Source: Desulfobacteraceae bacterium (GTDB lineage Bacteria > Desulfobacterota > Desulfobacteria > Desulfobacterales > UBA5852). From it: a DNA stretch of 64,000 nucleotides. The stretch lies in assembly GCA_014237395.1 (NCBI GenBank), contig JABZFP010000013.1, positions 62,001 through 126,000 of the forward strand, given 5' to 3'. The notes under the pieces were generated by a model that worked only from the letters and a program-made list of their open reading frames with translations, ran no database searches and was not told where the DNA came from. Shown here one piece after another: positions 11,163-20,223 of this stretch (position 1 is the stretch's first letter; every line of letters starts with the position of its first letter). The translations under genes were made by a program, and so were the position numbers.

Positions 11163-11336
11163 TCAGCGTGTCATATCCCAGATGTATCGCCGTTCCTTCC
11201 AACTGCGGCGCTCTTTGCCACCGTTCAGGAAATAGGTCCGCGCAAACGTTTTACGCCGATCGCCATACGACCGTCGATCCGTATTTTTCCGAAGCGGCAC
11301 GCTTTCGATCTCCAGCCGGAAAGCCTGTCTGACCAT
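11163..11336 (-). CDS. short Arg-rich protein with paired RRS-x-DRR motifs
   Basis: A 57-residue reading frame starting at MVRQAFRLEIE with GGGAG seven bases upstream. It contains NTDRRSYGDRRKTF and then GGKERRSWKERRYIWDM, two copies of an (E/D)RRSxxxRR motif. Small proteins of this appearance are widespread in Desulfobacterota, often near regulators. I do not know a function; nucleic-acid or cyclic-nucleotide binding would be guesses (the motif recalls the RxxxR loop before PilZ domains, but no PilZ barrel is present). Convergent with the GAF gene. Confidence 0.5.
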   Translation of the reverse strand: MVRQAFRLEIESVPLRKNTDRRSYGDRRKTFARTYFLNGGKERRSWKERRYIWDMTR

Positions 11337-11647
11337 CGCGCATCTCCCAATAAGCAATCGAATACCGAAGCCGGCCGCGTGGCGCGGACTGAGCCATGGT
11401 TTTTGGGGAGCCAAACGGCACCTGGTTGGAACAGAGGCGGTATGCCAAGCGTCAGGGAGGTCGGAAACCGGGAGAAAATCGCGATGCCGCAGCGGACAAC
11501 AGGTAATGGCGCCAGAAAATCAAAGCCTCAGCGTCATATGAGCACCCTCGGCGTCATTTTGCAAGCCAATTTTTTTGGATGGGCAAGGCACCCGCTCCTG
11601 GATAAACCAACACAGGATACAAACCGCTTTTTCGCTAACGACGCCTG
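11337..11647. other. intergenic, nothing recognised
   Basis: About 310 bp upstream of the Arg-rich gene and downstream of the OsmC gene. Reading frames here have no family resemblance. No terminator, repeat or RNA gene was seen. Confidence 0.4.
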
Positions 11648-12049
11648 TCAGACAACCTCGAAGGAGAGTTGTACAGCGCCTTTGAGTGTATTGGCCACAA
11701 TGCAGCTCCGCTCGGCAATCGTGACAAGCTTTTCCATTATAGCCTTGTCGGCGTAATTTCCTGAAACTGCCAGTTTGACCGCTGAAAAGCGTGCCGGGGC
11801 ATCCGCCAGGGTTGCCGTCAAGGCGATAGCGATATCCGACACCGCCGCCTCACGGGCCTTGACGGCCGCCAGCAGGTTGCTCATGAAACACCCTCCCAGA
11901 CCCATGAGAAGCATCTCGCCCCCCATCGGACCGCGGTCGGACCCGCCTTTGGCCTCGGGCCGATCGCTCAGGGTTTTGAACTGGCGGGCCGTGCATTCCG
12001 AGGTGGAGGCCGAGATTTGCTTGACCTGAACGTGAACTTCCTGTGCCAT
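11648..12049 (-). CDS. OsmC-family peroxiredoxin-like protein
   Basis: A 133-residue OsmC/Ohr-fold protein. The start at 12049 (MAQEVHVQVKQI) has the strong ribosome site GGAGGAATTACAT. The two redox Cys positions are GGCFMSNLLAAV on the first helix and ERSCIVANTL on the second, both kept as Cys. Family members reduce organic hydroperoxides or act in sulfur/thiol chemistry. GGSDRGPMGGEMLLMGLGGC fits the general OsmC branch rather than Ohr proper. It stands alone on the minus strand, divergent from the AAA+ gene. Confidence 0.85.
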   Translation of the reverse strand: MAQEVHVQVKQISASTSECTARQFKTLSDRPEAKGGSDRGPMGGEMLLMGLGGCFMSNLLAAVKAREAAVSDIAIALTATLADAPARFSAVKLAVSGNYADKAIMEKLVTIAERSCIVANTLKGAVQLSFEVV

Positions 12050-12350
12050 ATGTAATTCCTCCTGGATGATGGATTTCGGTGTCGGTGTCCATGGCGTCCG
12101 CCCCGGATTTCCGGGGCGTGCTTTGCCGGTGCACCACCCGTCGCACCGTTTATTGCCGATACGGCAACAATACTGGCAACGATTCCACGCCAAGGCAAGT
12201 TTTCCGATCGGCGCGGCTGCAGATAAATCCATTCCTGCGCCGAGCTGCAAAAACCGGCCGGCGAAGGCACGCGGCGATTGCCAAGGCAACCGTTTACCGC
12301 CAAAAACCTCCCTTGCATCCTGAGCCGGTGGTGATTAATATGACAGCACG
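12050..12350. other. divergent intergenic region, nothing specific seen
   Basis: About 300 bp between the OsmC start and the ClpX-like start. It should hold both promoters, but no convincing -35/-10 pair, palindrome or RNA was identified. Confidence 0.3.
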
Positions 12351-14129
12351 ATGAAACCAACCCAGGAAAAAATACCCAATCCCGCGGAAGTTGAAAAAGA
12401 GATCAGCGAATTCCTCTCCAAACGGTTCGGCAAGCATGTCAAAATCGTCACCCCCATGATGGTGACCGACCCCAACGATATGGGCCCGGCGGGCAAGAAA
12501 ACGCATGGCACCACCGGCATCAATTTCGACCTGAGACCCGAGGACCTGATCGCCTATCTCGATCGCTACATCGTTCGCCAGGACAATGCCAAAGCGGTCC
12601 TGGCCACCAAGATCTGCACCCATTTCAACCGCGTCAAACGCCAGCGGCAAAGCGGCGGCCCAACGCGCGACATGGTGGGCCGGATCAAGAACAACGTGCT
12701 TCTAATCGGCCCCACCGGGGTTGGCAAGACCTATATCGTGAAGCTGATCGCCAAACACATCGGCGTTCCTTTCGTCAAGGGCGACGCCACCAAATTTAGT
12801 GAAACCGGCTATGTGGGCGGCGATGTGGAGGATCTGGTGCGCGATCTGGTGCGCGAAGCCGGCGATGATATCGAACTGGCCCAGCACGGTATCATTTACG
12901 TCGATGAAATTGACAAAATCGCCGGTTCACGCAACACCATCGGCGCCGACGTTTCCCGTGCCGGGGTGCAGCGGGCTCTCCTGAAACCCATGGAGGAAAC
13001 CGAGGTGGACCTCAAGGTCCCCCATGATCCGGTGTCCATGATCCAGGAAATCGAAAATTTCCGTAAAACCGGTCAGAAGGAAAAACGAACGGTCAACACG
13101 GCCAATATCCTCTTTATCATGAGCGGTGCCTTCAGCGAACTCGAGGAAATCGTCCGCAAGCGCGTGGTTCGCCAGGGCATCGGTTTCGGCGCCCCGCTTA
13201 AAAAAGAGGGCCCCGACCCGGCGCTGCTCCAGCAGGTCAAATCCGAGGATCTCATCGCTTTTGGATTCGAATCCGAGTTCGTGGGTCGCCTGCCGGTCCG
13301 CACCGTGCTGGAACCTCTCGATGAAAATGACCTCTACGAGATTCTTAAAAACCCCAGCAATCCGATCATTATCGGTAAAAAACTCGATTTCGATGCCTAC
13401 GGCATCGACGTTAAATTCGATGATCAGGCCCTGCGGCTGCTGGCCCGGGACGCCAGTGCCGAAAACACCGGAGCCCGCGGCCTGGTGAGTGCGGTGGAAA
13501 AGGCGCTCCTGCCGTATGAGACCCGCCTGCCGTCGACCGGCCTGCGGCAGTTTCCGGTCACCCCGGCGGTCATCCAGTCACCGCGCGCAAGCCTGGACCA
13601 TATGCTGGCGGAAGGCAGCGCCGCATCGATCCAACAGGACTTCACGCGCCTGACGGACCAGGAAAAGCAATCCATCAAACACTACATCCAGAGCAATCGA
13701 CGCATTTTGTCGGACAAATACAGCCTCTCCCTGACACCGTCACGGCTGGAGGTTCTGGCCCAATTTTATGTCAACCACATTCTCGATATCGGGCAGGTGT
13801 TCCAGCAGATCAAATCCTGCTATGACGATATCAAAAAAATCGAACTTGAATTCTACAAACGCAACGATATCAACGTAGTTCTCGAGGAAGACGCTATTGA
13901 CTTCATCATGGAGCAGATTGTAAACAAAACGGTTACGCTTGAGGAGATCGCACAACAACTGAACACCAACTTCGAGCTGGGGCTGAAACTGGTGATGGAA
14001 AAAACAGGCCAAAATCGGTTTTTTATCAACCGGGACGCTCTGGTGAACCCTGAATCCTTTATCGGCGGCCTGATCCGAAACGGCCTGAGCACCCCGAAGC
14101 TGCCTGCAAATGAAAGGTCGGAAGATTAA
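12351..14129 (+). CDS. ClpX-like AAA+ ATPase without zinc finger, with long C-terminal extension
   Basis: A 592-residue AAA+ protein of the ClpX/HslU clade. Walker A is GPTGVGKT (residues 120-127), the pore-1 loop is GYVGG, and Walker B is IIYVDEIDKI (near 178-187). The sequence RQGIGFGAPLKKEG (near 275) keeps the IGF-type loop that ClpX uses to dock on ClpP. The N-terminal Cys4 zinc domain of true ClpX is absent, replaced by about 60 residues of other sequence. About 150 residues follow the normal ClpX end and are predicted helical (ITRSEEDA-like helices such as KHYIQSNRRILSDKYSLSLT). No clpP is nearby. Its stop overlaps the ahbC start by 1 nt, suggesting co-translation with heme synthesis. 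Confidence 0.85.
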   Translation: MKPTQEKIPNPAEVEKEISEFLSKRFGKHVKIVTPMMVTDPNDMGPAGKKTHGTTGINFDLRPEDLIAYLDRYIVRQDNAKAVLATKICTHFNRVKRQRQSGGPTRDMVGRIKNNVLLIGPTGVGKTYIVKLIAKHIGVPFVKGDATKFSETGYVGGDVEDLVRDLVREAGDDIELAQHGIIYVDEIDKIAGSRNTIGADVSRAGVQRALLKPMEETEVDLKVPHDPVSMIQEIENFRKTGQKEKRTVNTANILFIMSGAFSELEEIVRKRVVRQGIGFGAPLKKEGPDPALLQQVKSEDLIAFGFESEFVGRLPVRTVLEPLDENDLYEILKNPSNPIIIGKKLDFDAYGIDVKFDDQALRLLARDASAENTGARGLVSAVEKALLPYETRLPSTGLRQFPVTPAVIQSPRASLDHMLAEGSAASIQQDFTRLTDQEKQSIKHYIQSNRRILSDKYSLSLTPSRLEVLAQFYVNHILDIGQVFQQIKSCYDDIKKIELEFYKRNDINVVLEEDAIDFIMEQIVNKTVTLEEIAQQLNTNFELGLKLVMEKTGQNRFFINRDALVNPESFIGGLIRNGLSTPKLPANERSED

Positions 14130-15316
14130 TGATCGGAATTTCCAAACTATACTGCGGCACCGTAGAGCCATCGGACGCGTTGCGCTATGGCCGCCATTCG
14201 AGTCAATTACCCTCCCATCTGCTGCAATTTTCAGAAGATAAGAAGCCCGTTATCGTCTGGAACGTCACCCGGCGCTGCAACCTCAAATGTGTGCACTGCT
14301 ATGCCCAGGCCAAGGACCAGATCTTCGACAATGAATTGACCACGGCCCAGGGCAAAACCTTGATCGATGACCTGGCGGCTTTCGGCTCGCCGGTCATGCT
14401 CTTTTCCGGCGGGGAGCCGCTGATGCGCCCGGACCTGCCGGAACTGGCCGAATATGCCGTCAAAAAGGGCATGCGGGCCGTGATTTCCACCAACGGAACC
14501 CTGATCACACCGGACATGGCCCGGACACTCAAGGATATCGGTCTGTCCTACGTCGGCATCAGCATCGACGGCATGGAAAAAATCCACGATCGCTTCCGGG
14601 CGGTGAAAGGGTGCTTCCAGGATGCCCTGGAAGGCATCCGCAACACCCAGGCAGCCGGCATCAAAGTCGGCCTGCGCTTCACCATCAACAAATTCAATGT
14701 GGATGAAATCCCGGCGGTTTTCGACCTGCTGGAGGAGATGGACATTCCGCGGGTATGCTTCTACCACCTGGTTTACGCCGGGCGGGGGTCCAAGCTGGTG
14801 GAAGACGATCTTACGCATGAAGGCACGCGGCGGGCGGTGGATCTGATCATCGACCGCACCAAAGATCTTCACGATCGGGGCAAACCCAAGGAAGTCCTGA
14901 CCGTGGACAACCATGCCGACGGCCCTTACCTCTATATGCGGATGCTCAAAGAGGATCCGGAGCGCGCCAAGGAAGTGCTCGAATTGCTCAAGATGAACGA
15001 GGGCAACAATTCCGGCCGTGGCATCGGCTGCGTCAGCTGGGACGGTGAAGTTCATGCCGACCAGTTCTGGCGGCACAACAGCTTCGGGAACATCAAGGAT
15101 CGGCCCTTTTCTGAAATCTGGACCGACATGTCCAACCCCCTGATGAAAAAGCTGAAGGACAAGAAGCAGTACGTCACCGGCCGCTGCGCCACCTGCAGCT
15201 GGCTGAATGTCTGCGGCGGTAATTTCCGGGTGCGGGCGGAAGCCACGACCGGCGATGTGTGGGCACCGGATCCGGCCTGCTACCTGACGGACGAAGAAAT
15301 CAGCGAAACGCTATAA
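14129..15316 (+). CDS. ahbC: 12,18-didecarboxysiroheme deacetylase, radical SAM (AhbC)
   Basis: Radical SAM enzyme that removes two acetate side chains from didecarboxysiroheme to give Fe-coproporphyrin III. The 395-residue protein opens with MIGISKLYCGTVEPSDALRY, characteristic of AhbC. The cluster motif CNLKCVHC uses C50, C54 and C57. A C-terminal SPASM-like Cys set is visible (IGCVSWDGEVHADQFWRH, TGRCATCSWLNVCGGNFRVR, DPACYL). ATG overlaps the stop of the AAA+ gene (TAATG). hemB follows 112 nt downstream and ahbD 1.5 kb downstream, so late heme genes are clustered. Confidence 0.93.
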   Translation: MIGISKLYCGTVEPSDALRYGRHSSQLPSHLLQFSEDKKPVIVWNVTRRCNLKCVHCYAQAKDQIFDNELTTAQGKTLIDDLAAFGSPVMLFSGGEPLMRPDLPELAEYAVKKGMRAVISTNGTLITPDMARTLKDIGLSYVGISIDGMEKIHDRFRAVKGCFQDALEGIRNTQAAGIKVGLRFTINKFNVDEIPAVFDLLEEMDIPRVCFYHLVYAGRGSKLVEDDLTHEGTRRAVDLIIDRTKDLHDRGKPKEVLTVDNHADGPYLYMRMLKEDPERAKEVLELLKMNEGNNSGRGIGCVSWDGEVHADQFWRHNSFGNIKDRPFSEIWTDMSNPLMKKLKDKKQYVTGRCATCSWLNVCGGNFRVRAEATTGDVWAPDPACYLTDEEISETL

Positions 15317-15428
15317 CTTCAGCATTGAGTGAGATATGCTTCGCAGATAGCAGCTCTTTGTGCGCTCAAAATACCATTTCAAGCGCGTTTAATCTGTTTG
15401 CCACTTATCACCCCAAGGGAGCCCAACC

Positions 15429-16403
15429 ATGCTATTCCCCGAATATCGCCCACGCCGCATGCGCCGCAACGAAGCCCTGCGCCGCATGATCCGTGAAACC
15501 GAACTGTCCCCCAGCAACTTCATCCTGCCCCTGTTTGCGGTGGAGGGCAAGGACGTGCGCAACCCGATCCCCTCCATGCCGGGGCACTACCAGCAATCCG
15601 TCGATCATCTGGTCAAGCGTGTCAAAGAGGCCGCGGACCAGAAGATTCCCGCTGTCATTCTGTTCGGCCTGCCGGACAAGAAAGACCCCCTGGGGACCCG
15701 CGCCTACGCCAAGGACGGCATTGTCCAAAAGGCGGTGCGCACCGTCAAGGAACGCTGTCCCGACATGATCGTGATCACCGATGTCTGCCTGTGCCAGTAC
15801 ACCGACCACGGGCACTGCGGCATGCTGGACGGCCAGGAGATCGACAACGACGGTTCGCTGGACCTTCTGGCCCGCACGGCCCTGTCCCATGCCAAAGCCG
15901 GTGCCGACATGGTGGCGCCCTCGGACATGATGGACGGTCGGGTCGCCGAGATCCGGGGTCTGCTGGATGACAACCATTTCAGCCATATCCCTATCATGGC
16001 CTATTCCGCCAAATACTGCTCGTCATTTTATGGACCGTTTCGGGAAGCCGCCGATTCGGCCCCCCAGTTCGGCGACCGGCGCACCTACCAGATGGACCCG
16101 GCCAACGCCGAGGAAGCCATTCGGGAGGCCACAATGGACGTGGAGGAAGGGGCCGACATCATCATGGTCAAACCGGCCCTGCCCTACCTCGATATCATCT
16201 GCCGCCTGCGGGAAGAAGTGGACCTGCCGATTGCGGCCTACAACGTCAGCGGCGAATTTTCCATGATCAAGGCCGCCGCCCAGAAGGGATGGATCGATGA
16301 AGAGCGGGTTATGATGGAAACCCTGACCTCCATCAAGCGCGCGGGCGCCAGCATGATCCTGACCTATTTCGCGATTGAGGCGGCCAAACTGTTGAACCGG
16401 TGA
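15429..16403 (+). CDS. hemB: porphobilinogen synthase (delta-aminolevulinate dehydratase)
   Basis: Condenses two 5-aminolevulinate molecules to porphobilinogen, the entry to siroheme and heme. The 324-residue protein has the Schiff-base lysines in SAKYCSSFYGPFREA and MVKPALPYLDI. The metal-site segment is DVCLCQYTDHGHCG, with three Cys indicating a Zn-type enzyme. The start has AAGGGAG upstream. Its position between ahbC and ahbD fits a siroheme-derived heme route in which HemB supplies the common precursor. Confidence 0.97.
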   Translation: MLFPEYRPRRMRRNEALRRMIRETELSPSNFILPLFAVEGKDVRNPIPSMPGHYQQSVDHLVKRVKEAADQKIPAVILFGLPDKKDPLGTRAYAKDGIVQKAVRTVKERCPDMIVITDVCLCQYTDHGHCGMLDGQEIDNDGSLDLLARTALSHAKAGADMVAPSDMMDGRVAEIRGLLDDNHFSHIPIMAYSAKYCSSFYGPFREAADSAPQFGDRRTYQMDPANAEEAIREATMDVEEGADIIMVKPALPYLDIICRLREEVDLPIAAYNVSGEFSMIKAAAQKGWIDEERVMMETLTSIKRAGASMILTYFAIEAAKLLNR

Positions 16404-16441
16404 AGTTCTGAGGGGCCGAGGATTCGAGTAGCCCGATAGGT

Positions 16442-16710
16442 AGTGCCCATCCAGAAATCGGCAAATTTGGTTGAGATCAAGGCGCCAGGCGAAGCGAGGC
16501 ACGCAGCAATCGCCAGATTGTGAGCACCCGAGCAAGCTTGGGACTCACCGAAACACGCATAAGCAGATGAGAACTCCCGCAGCGCGGGACAACGCCGCAT
16601 GGCGGCACGAGGCGCCGCACCATCGACCGGTTTGGCGAGGCGCAAGGTTTAGCGGGACACGGGCGTTTTCTTTTGGTTCCGTTTTCTTTCACATGAAAGA
16701 AAATAAACAA
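16442..16710. repeat. dispersed structured repeat, copy R1
   Basis: Non-coding insert between hemB and ahbD. From about 16480 to the end it matches copy R2 (21640-21870) base for base over most of its length, including several small hairpins (stem GTGAG...CTCAC, CCGCAGCGCGG, GCCGCATGGCGGC). It ends in GCGGGACACGGGCGTTTTCTT and the 22-bp palindrome at 16682-16703. The left end (CATCCAGAAATCGG, then GATCAAGGC) resembles the arm of the inverted-repeat element at 26768. Confidence 0.8.
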
Positions 16711-16796
16711 TAATAACTAAATGTTATGATACCGCAAGCCCTTTCCGAGACTTTCACTAAGCGTAAGGGCTTTATCAGAAATAAAGGACCGACATC

Positions 16797-17915
16797 ATGA
16801 CTGAAGGACACCCCGCCGGACACCCGGGGGGCCACCCCCACGGTGCTCCTCCCAAAGATAAAAAGGAATTCCCCCTCAGGCTGGTAGCCTGGGAAACCAC
16901 ACGCGCCTGCAACCTGGCCTGCAAGCACTGCCGGGCTGCTGCCATCAACAAACCATATGAGGGCGAGCTCGACACCCCGGCGGCTTTCCGTCTGATGGAC
17001 CAGATCGCCGAAGTGGGGCAGCCCATCGTCATCCTGACGGGCGGGGAACCCCTGCTGCGGGACGACATTTTCGACATTGCCCGCTATGGCACCGACAAGG
17101 GTCTGCGCATGGTGATGGCCCCCAACGGTACCCTGATGACGCCCGAACACGCCCAACGTATGGTGGACTCCGGCATAAAGCGCATCAGTATCAGCCTGGA
17201 TGGCGCCACCCGCGAAAAACACGACAGTTTCCGGGGCGTCGAGGGCGCTTACGACGGCGCCCTGCGCGGCATCGAATATGCCAAAGCGGTCGGCCTCGAC
17301 TTTCAGATCAACACAACCATCTCCAAACTCAACCTGGACCAGATTCCGCGTATCCAGGAACTGGCCGTGAAACTGGGGGCCGTGGCCCACCATATTTTCC
17401 TGCTGGTGCCCACCGGACGCGGCAAGTACATCATCGACCAGGAAATCACGGCCCAGGAATATGAAGAAACCCTGAACTGGTTCTACGACCAGCGCGATAA
17501 AACCCCGCTGCAGCTGAAGGCCACCTGTGCTCCCCACTATTACCGCATCCTGCGTCAGCGGGCCCGGGAAGATGGCAAGTCCGTGACCTTCGAATCCCAC
17601 GGGTTGGATGCCGTCACCCGGGGATGCCTGGGCGGCACCGGTTTCTGTTTCATTTCCCACCGGGGCGTAGTGCAGCCCTGCGGATTCCTGCAGGTGGATA
17701 GCGGCAACGTCACCAAAACGTCCTTTGCCGATATCTGGCGGGGATCCAAGGTTTTTCTTGCGCTTCGGAATTATGATGAACTACAAGGGAAATGCGGCGA
17801 ATGTGAATACAAGCGCGTCTGCGGCGGCTGCCGGGCCCGGGCTTTCGAGGCCACGGGCGATTTCATGGCCGAAGAGCCCCTGTGCAGCTATCAGCCAGCC
17901 CCCCGACGCAAATAA
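16797..17915 (+). CDS. ahbD: heme b synthase, radical SAM (AhbD)
   Basis: Radical SAM enzyme that oxidatively decarboxylates two propionates of Fe-coproporphyrin III to vinyls, the last step to heme b. The 372-residue protein has the cluster motif CNLACKHC (C38, C42, C45) and a C-terminal SPASM-type auxiliary cluster region (CGECEYKRVCGGCRARAFEA, then PLCSYQP). The first 20 residues are unusually His/Gly/Pro-rich (HPAGHPGGHPHGAPP), which could bind metal or heme. The start has AAAGGACC upstream. A long repeat (R1) separates it from hemB. Confidence 0.94.
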   Translation: MTEGHPAGHPGGHPHGAPPKDKKEFPLRLVAWETTRACNLACKHCRAAAINKPYEGELDTPAAFRLMDQIAEVGQPIVILTGGEPLLRDDIFDIARYGTDKGLRMVMAPNGTLMTPEHAQRMVDSGIKRISISLDGATREKHDSFRGVEGAYDGALRGIEYAKAVGLDFQINTTISKLNLDQIPRIQELAVKLGAVAHHIFLLVPTGRGKYIIDQEITAQEYEETLNWFYDQRDKTPLQLKATCAPHYYRILRQRAREDGKSVTFESHGLDAVTRGCLGGTGFCFISHRGVVQPCGFLQVDSGNVTKTSFADIWRGSKVFLALRNYDELQGKCGECEYKRVCGGCRARAFEATGDFMAEEPLCSYQPAPRRK

Positions 17916-18019
17916 ATCGGGAAAAAACAAAGCCTCTTCCGAAACCAGGGTTGGCGGTCTGATGCGCGCAGGCAACGACCGCCGACGCACCACACCCACC
18001 CATCAGCCCGAGGGACACC

Positions 18020-18625
18020 ATGAAAATCGAAGACCTCATGATCAGGAACCCGATTACCATTGCGCCTAACACCACCATCAGCGAAGCCATCGCCTGCATG
18101 AAAACCAATTCCATCCGGCATTTGCCGGTGGTGGCTGGCGACCAGCGCCTGCTGGGCTTTGTAACCCTGGCGGACCTGAAGCAGGGGCTGATCCCGTCCA
18201 TGGTCGGTGACCTGACCCTCAAGGATCTCATGATCAAGGCCCCGATCACCGTAGCCCCGGACCAGGATATCGAAATCGCCGCCCAGTTGATCTACAAGCA
18301 CAAAATCGGGGGGCTGCCCGTGGTGGAAGACGGTAAACTGTGGGGCATCATCACGGTGACGGACCTCCTGGGGGCATTCATCAACATGATGGGGCTGCTT
18401 TCCGCCAGTTCACGGGTGGATGTGGTGGTCGAAAACAAAACCGGTGCCCTCAAAAAGGCCATCCAGGCGGTCAATGACGCCGGGGGCGACATCATCAACA
18501 TCGCCATGACAGCCCAGAAGCCGGGGCAACGGGTCTATTACTTCCGCCTGACAGCCTGCGACACGAGCAAGATTCGCGCCGCACTGGAGGCTGCGAACTA
18601 CAAGGTGCTTGCCACGATGGGATAA
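18020..18625 (+). CDS. tandem CBS domain protein with C-terminal ACT-like domain (AcuB-like)
   Basis: A 201-residue cytosolic regulator-like protein. Two CBS motifs (residues about 1-60 beginning MKIEDLMIRNPITIAP, and about 65-125 beginning LKDLMIKAPITVAPDQDIE) form a Bateman module that typically binds adenine nucleotides. The last 65 residues (VDVVVENKTGALKKAIQAVN onward) are an ACT-like fold. Same direction as ahbD, 104 nt downstream, so possibly co-transcribed. Function is not known; AcuB-type proteins elsewhere are linked to acetoin or general energy sensing. Confidence 0.85.
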   Translation: MKIEDLMIRNPITIAPNTTISEAIACMKTNSIRHLPVVAGDQRLLGFVTLADLKQGLIPSMVGDLTLKDLMIKAPITVAPDQDIEIAAQLIYKHKIGGLPVVEDGKLWGIITVTDLLGAFINMMGLLSASSRVDVVVENKTGALKKAIQAVNDAGGDIINIAMTAQKPGQRVYYFRLTACDTSKIRAALEAANYKVLATMG

Positions 18626-18689
18626 AATGGCCCTTACCGGCCGGCGCCCCTCCCCCGGACACGGATGGGGATGGTCGGTCTGCGTACCA

Positions 18690-19064
18690 TCATCCCTTGA
18701 TGACCTCATCCAGTACACAACTCATTTCCTGAACCAGATAGGGCTTTTTTACCGCACCGCAAAATCCGTAGTGGGCATAGTTGGCCATCACCGGATCGTT
18801 GGAATAGCCGCTGGAAACAATGGCGCGCACGTCCGGATCCAGCGCTTTGAGCTGGTGCAACGCTTCCTGCCCCCCCATGCCGCCCGGCACGGTCAAATTC
18901 AGGATCACGGCATCGAAAGGCTTTCAAAGCCATCTTGGTATCGACCAGCGAGGTGGACTGCCGTGCCAATTCGCGTTGGAGATCCTGTTGCGCTTTCCGG
19001 AGGTTCGCCTCTATAAAGCGGCGATCCGCTCCATCAAAGCTTTACGGCTCGGTTGCTTCTCCAT
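18690..19064 (-). pseudogene. remnant of a hybrid histidine kinase / receiver protein
   Basis: The minus strand starts with a kinase-like N-terminus (MEKQPSRKALMERIAAL, then a stop). Further on in other frames are a coiled segment (EANLRKAQQDLQRELA, STSLVDTKMALKAF) and then LNLTVPGGMGGQEALHQLKA to a C-terminal receiver half (VRAIVSSGYSNDPVMANYAH, VKKPYLVQEM). The PAS, HisKA and ATPase domains are missing and the pieces are in different frames. I read this as a gene reduced by a large internal deletion and frameshifts. The receiver fragment alone could still make a 72-residue peptide from 18908, but it lacks the start of the domain. Confidence 0.72.
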
Positions 19065-19133
19065 ATGGCAATTATCCTGTGGCCATTCATGGGGTGGCGC
19101 TGCGTTTTTCGGCACCCTTTTCCACCGATGGTG

Positions 19134-20156
19134 TCAGACGTTGTAATACGCCCGGTACCAGGTGATAAAACGGGCAATGCCCTCCTGGATGGGCGTACTG
19201 GGCTTAAAACCGGCATCGCGCACCAGGTCGTCGATATCGGCGTAGGTGGCCGGCACGTCGCCCTGCTGCAGCGGCAGCATCTCCTTGCGGGCCTCCTGCC
19301 CCAGCGCCGTTTCGATCGCGCCGATGAAATCCATCAGCTGAACCGGATTGTTGTTGCCGATGTTGTAGATCCGGTAGGGCGCATATGACGTTCCGGGATC
19401 GGGCCGATCGCCGCGCCAGTCGCTGTTGGGGGCCGCCGGACGGGCCATGACGCGCACCACCCCTTCCACGATGTCGTCGATGTAAGTGAAATCCCGCTGC
19501 ATCTTGCCGTGGTTGAAGACCTGGATCGGACGGTCCTCCAGGATGGCTTTGGTGAACAGGAACAGTGCCATGTCCGGGCGGCCCCAGGGACCGTAAACGG
19601 TAAAAAACCGCAGTCCCGTGCAGGGCAGGCCGTAGAGGTGGCTGTAGGTGTGGGCCATGAGTTCATTGGCCTTTTTGGAGGCTGCATACAGGGATACCGG
19701 GTGGTCCACATTGTCGTGCACCGAAAACGGCATACTTGTATTGGCGCCATAGACCGAGCTGGAGGAGGCAAACACCAGGTGGCCGCTGGAAAAATGGCGG
19801 CAGCATTCCAGGATATTGACGAACCCCACGATATTGGAATCGACGTAGGCATGGGGATTTTTCAGTGAATAGCGAACACCGGCCTGGGCCGCCAGATTGA
19901 CGACCACGTCAAAGGGTTGATGACGGAAAAGATCTTCCAGCGCTTCGCGATCGGCCAGGTTGATCTGGGCAAACGTAAAGCCGTCTTCGGCTTCCAGCTG
20001 TTTCAGCCGGTCGCGTTTCAGGTTGACGTCATAATAGTCGTTGAGACAGTCCAGCCCGACCACCTTGACACCATTTTCCAGCAGACGGCGGGAAAGATGA
20101 AAGCCGATAAAGCCGGCCGCCCCCGTAACGAGGACGTTGTTGAACGGAAAAGTCAT
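19134..20156 (-). CDS. NAD-dependent epimerase, UDP-glucuronate 4-epimerase type
   Basis: Short-chain dehydrogenase-type sugar-nucleotide epimerase of 340 residues for cell-surface polysaccharide precursors. The NAD site is [17 protein letters not shown], and the catalytic Ser and Tyr lie in FASSSSVYG and [25 protein letters not shown] and [16 protein letters not shown] are hallmarks of the UDP-glucuronate/galacturonate 4-epimerase group (LspL, GAE, Cap1J). It is followed closely by a second epimerase gene transcribed the same way. No glycosyltransferases are present nearby. Confidence 0.9.
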   Translation of the reverse strand: MTFPFNNVLVTGAAGFIGFHLSRRLLENGVKVVGLDCLNDYYDVNLKRDRLKQLEAEDGFTFAQINLADREALEDLFRHQPFDVVVNLAAQAGVRYSLKNPHAYVDSNIVGFVNILECCRHFSSGHLVFASSSSVYGANTSMPFSVHDNVDHPVSLYAASKKANELMAHTYSHLYGLPCTGLRFFTVYGPWGRPDMALFLFTKAILEDRPIQVFNHGKMQRDFTYIDDIVEGVVRVMARPAAPNSDWRGDRPDPGTSYAPYRIYNIGNNNPVQLMDFIGAIETALGQEARKEMLPLQQGDVPATYADIDDLVRDAGFKPSTPIQEGIARFITWYRAYYNV

Positions 20157-20223
20157 TGGGTTTCTCCTGTTGTCCGAAGATAGTCGCTGTGATCACGGAT
20201 TATCGACGCCATTTTGACGCCCC

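Noticed and set aside
11088..11756. 222-codon plus-strand frame downstream of the GAF gene
   Set aside because: It overlaps the GAF gene end, the Arg-rich gene and the OsmC gene end and has no family resemblance.
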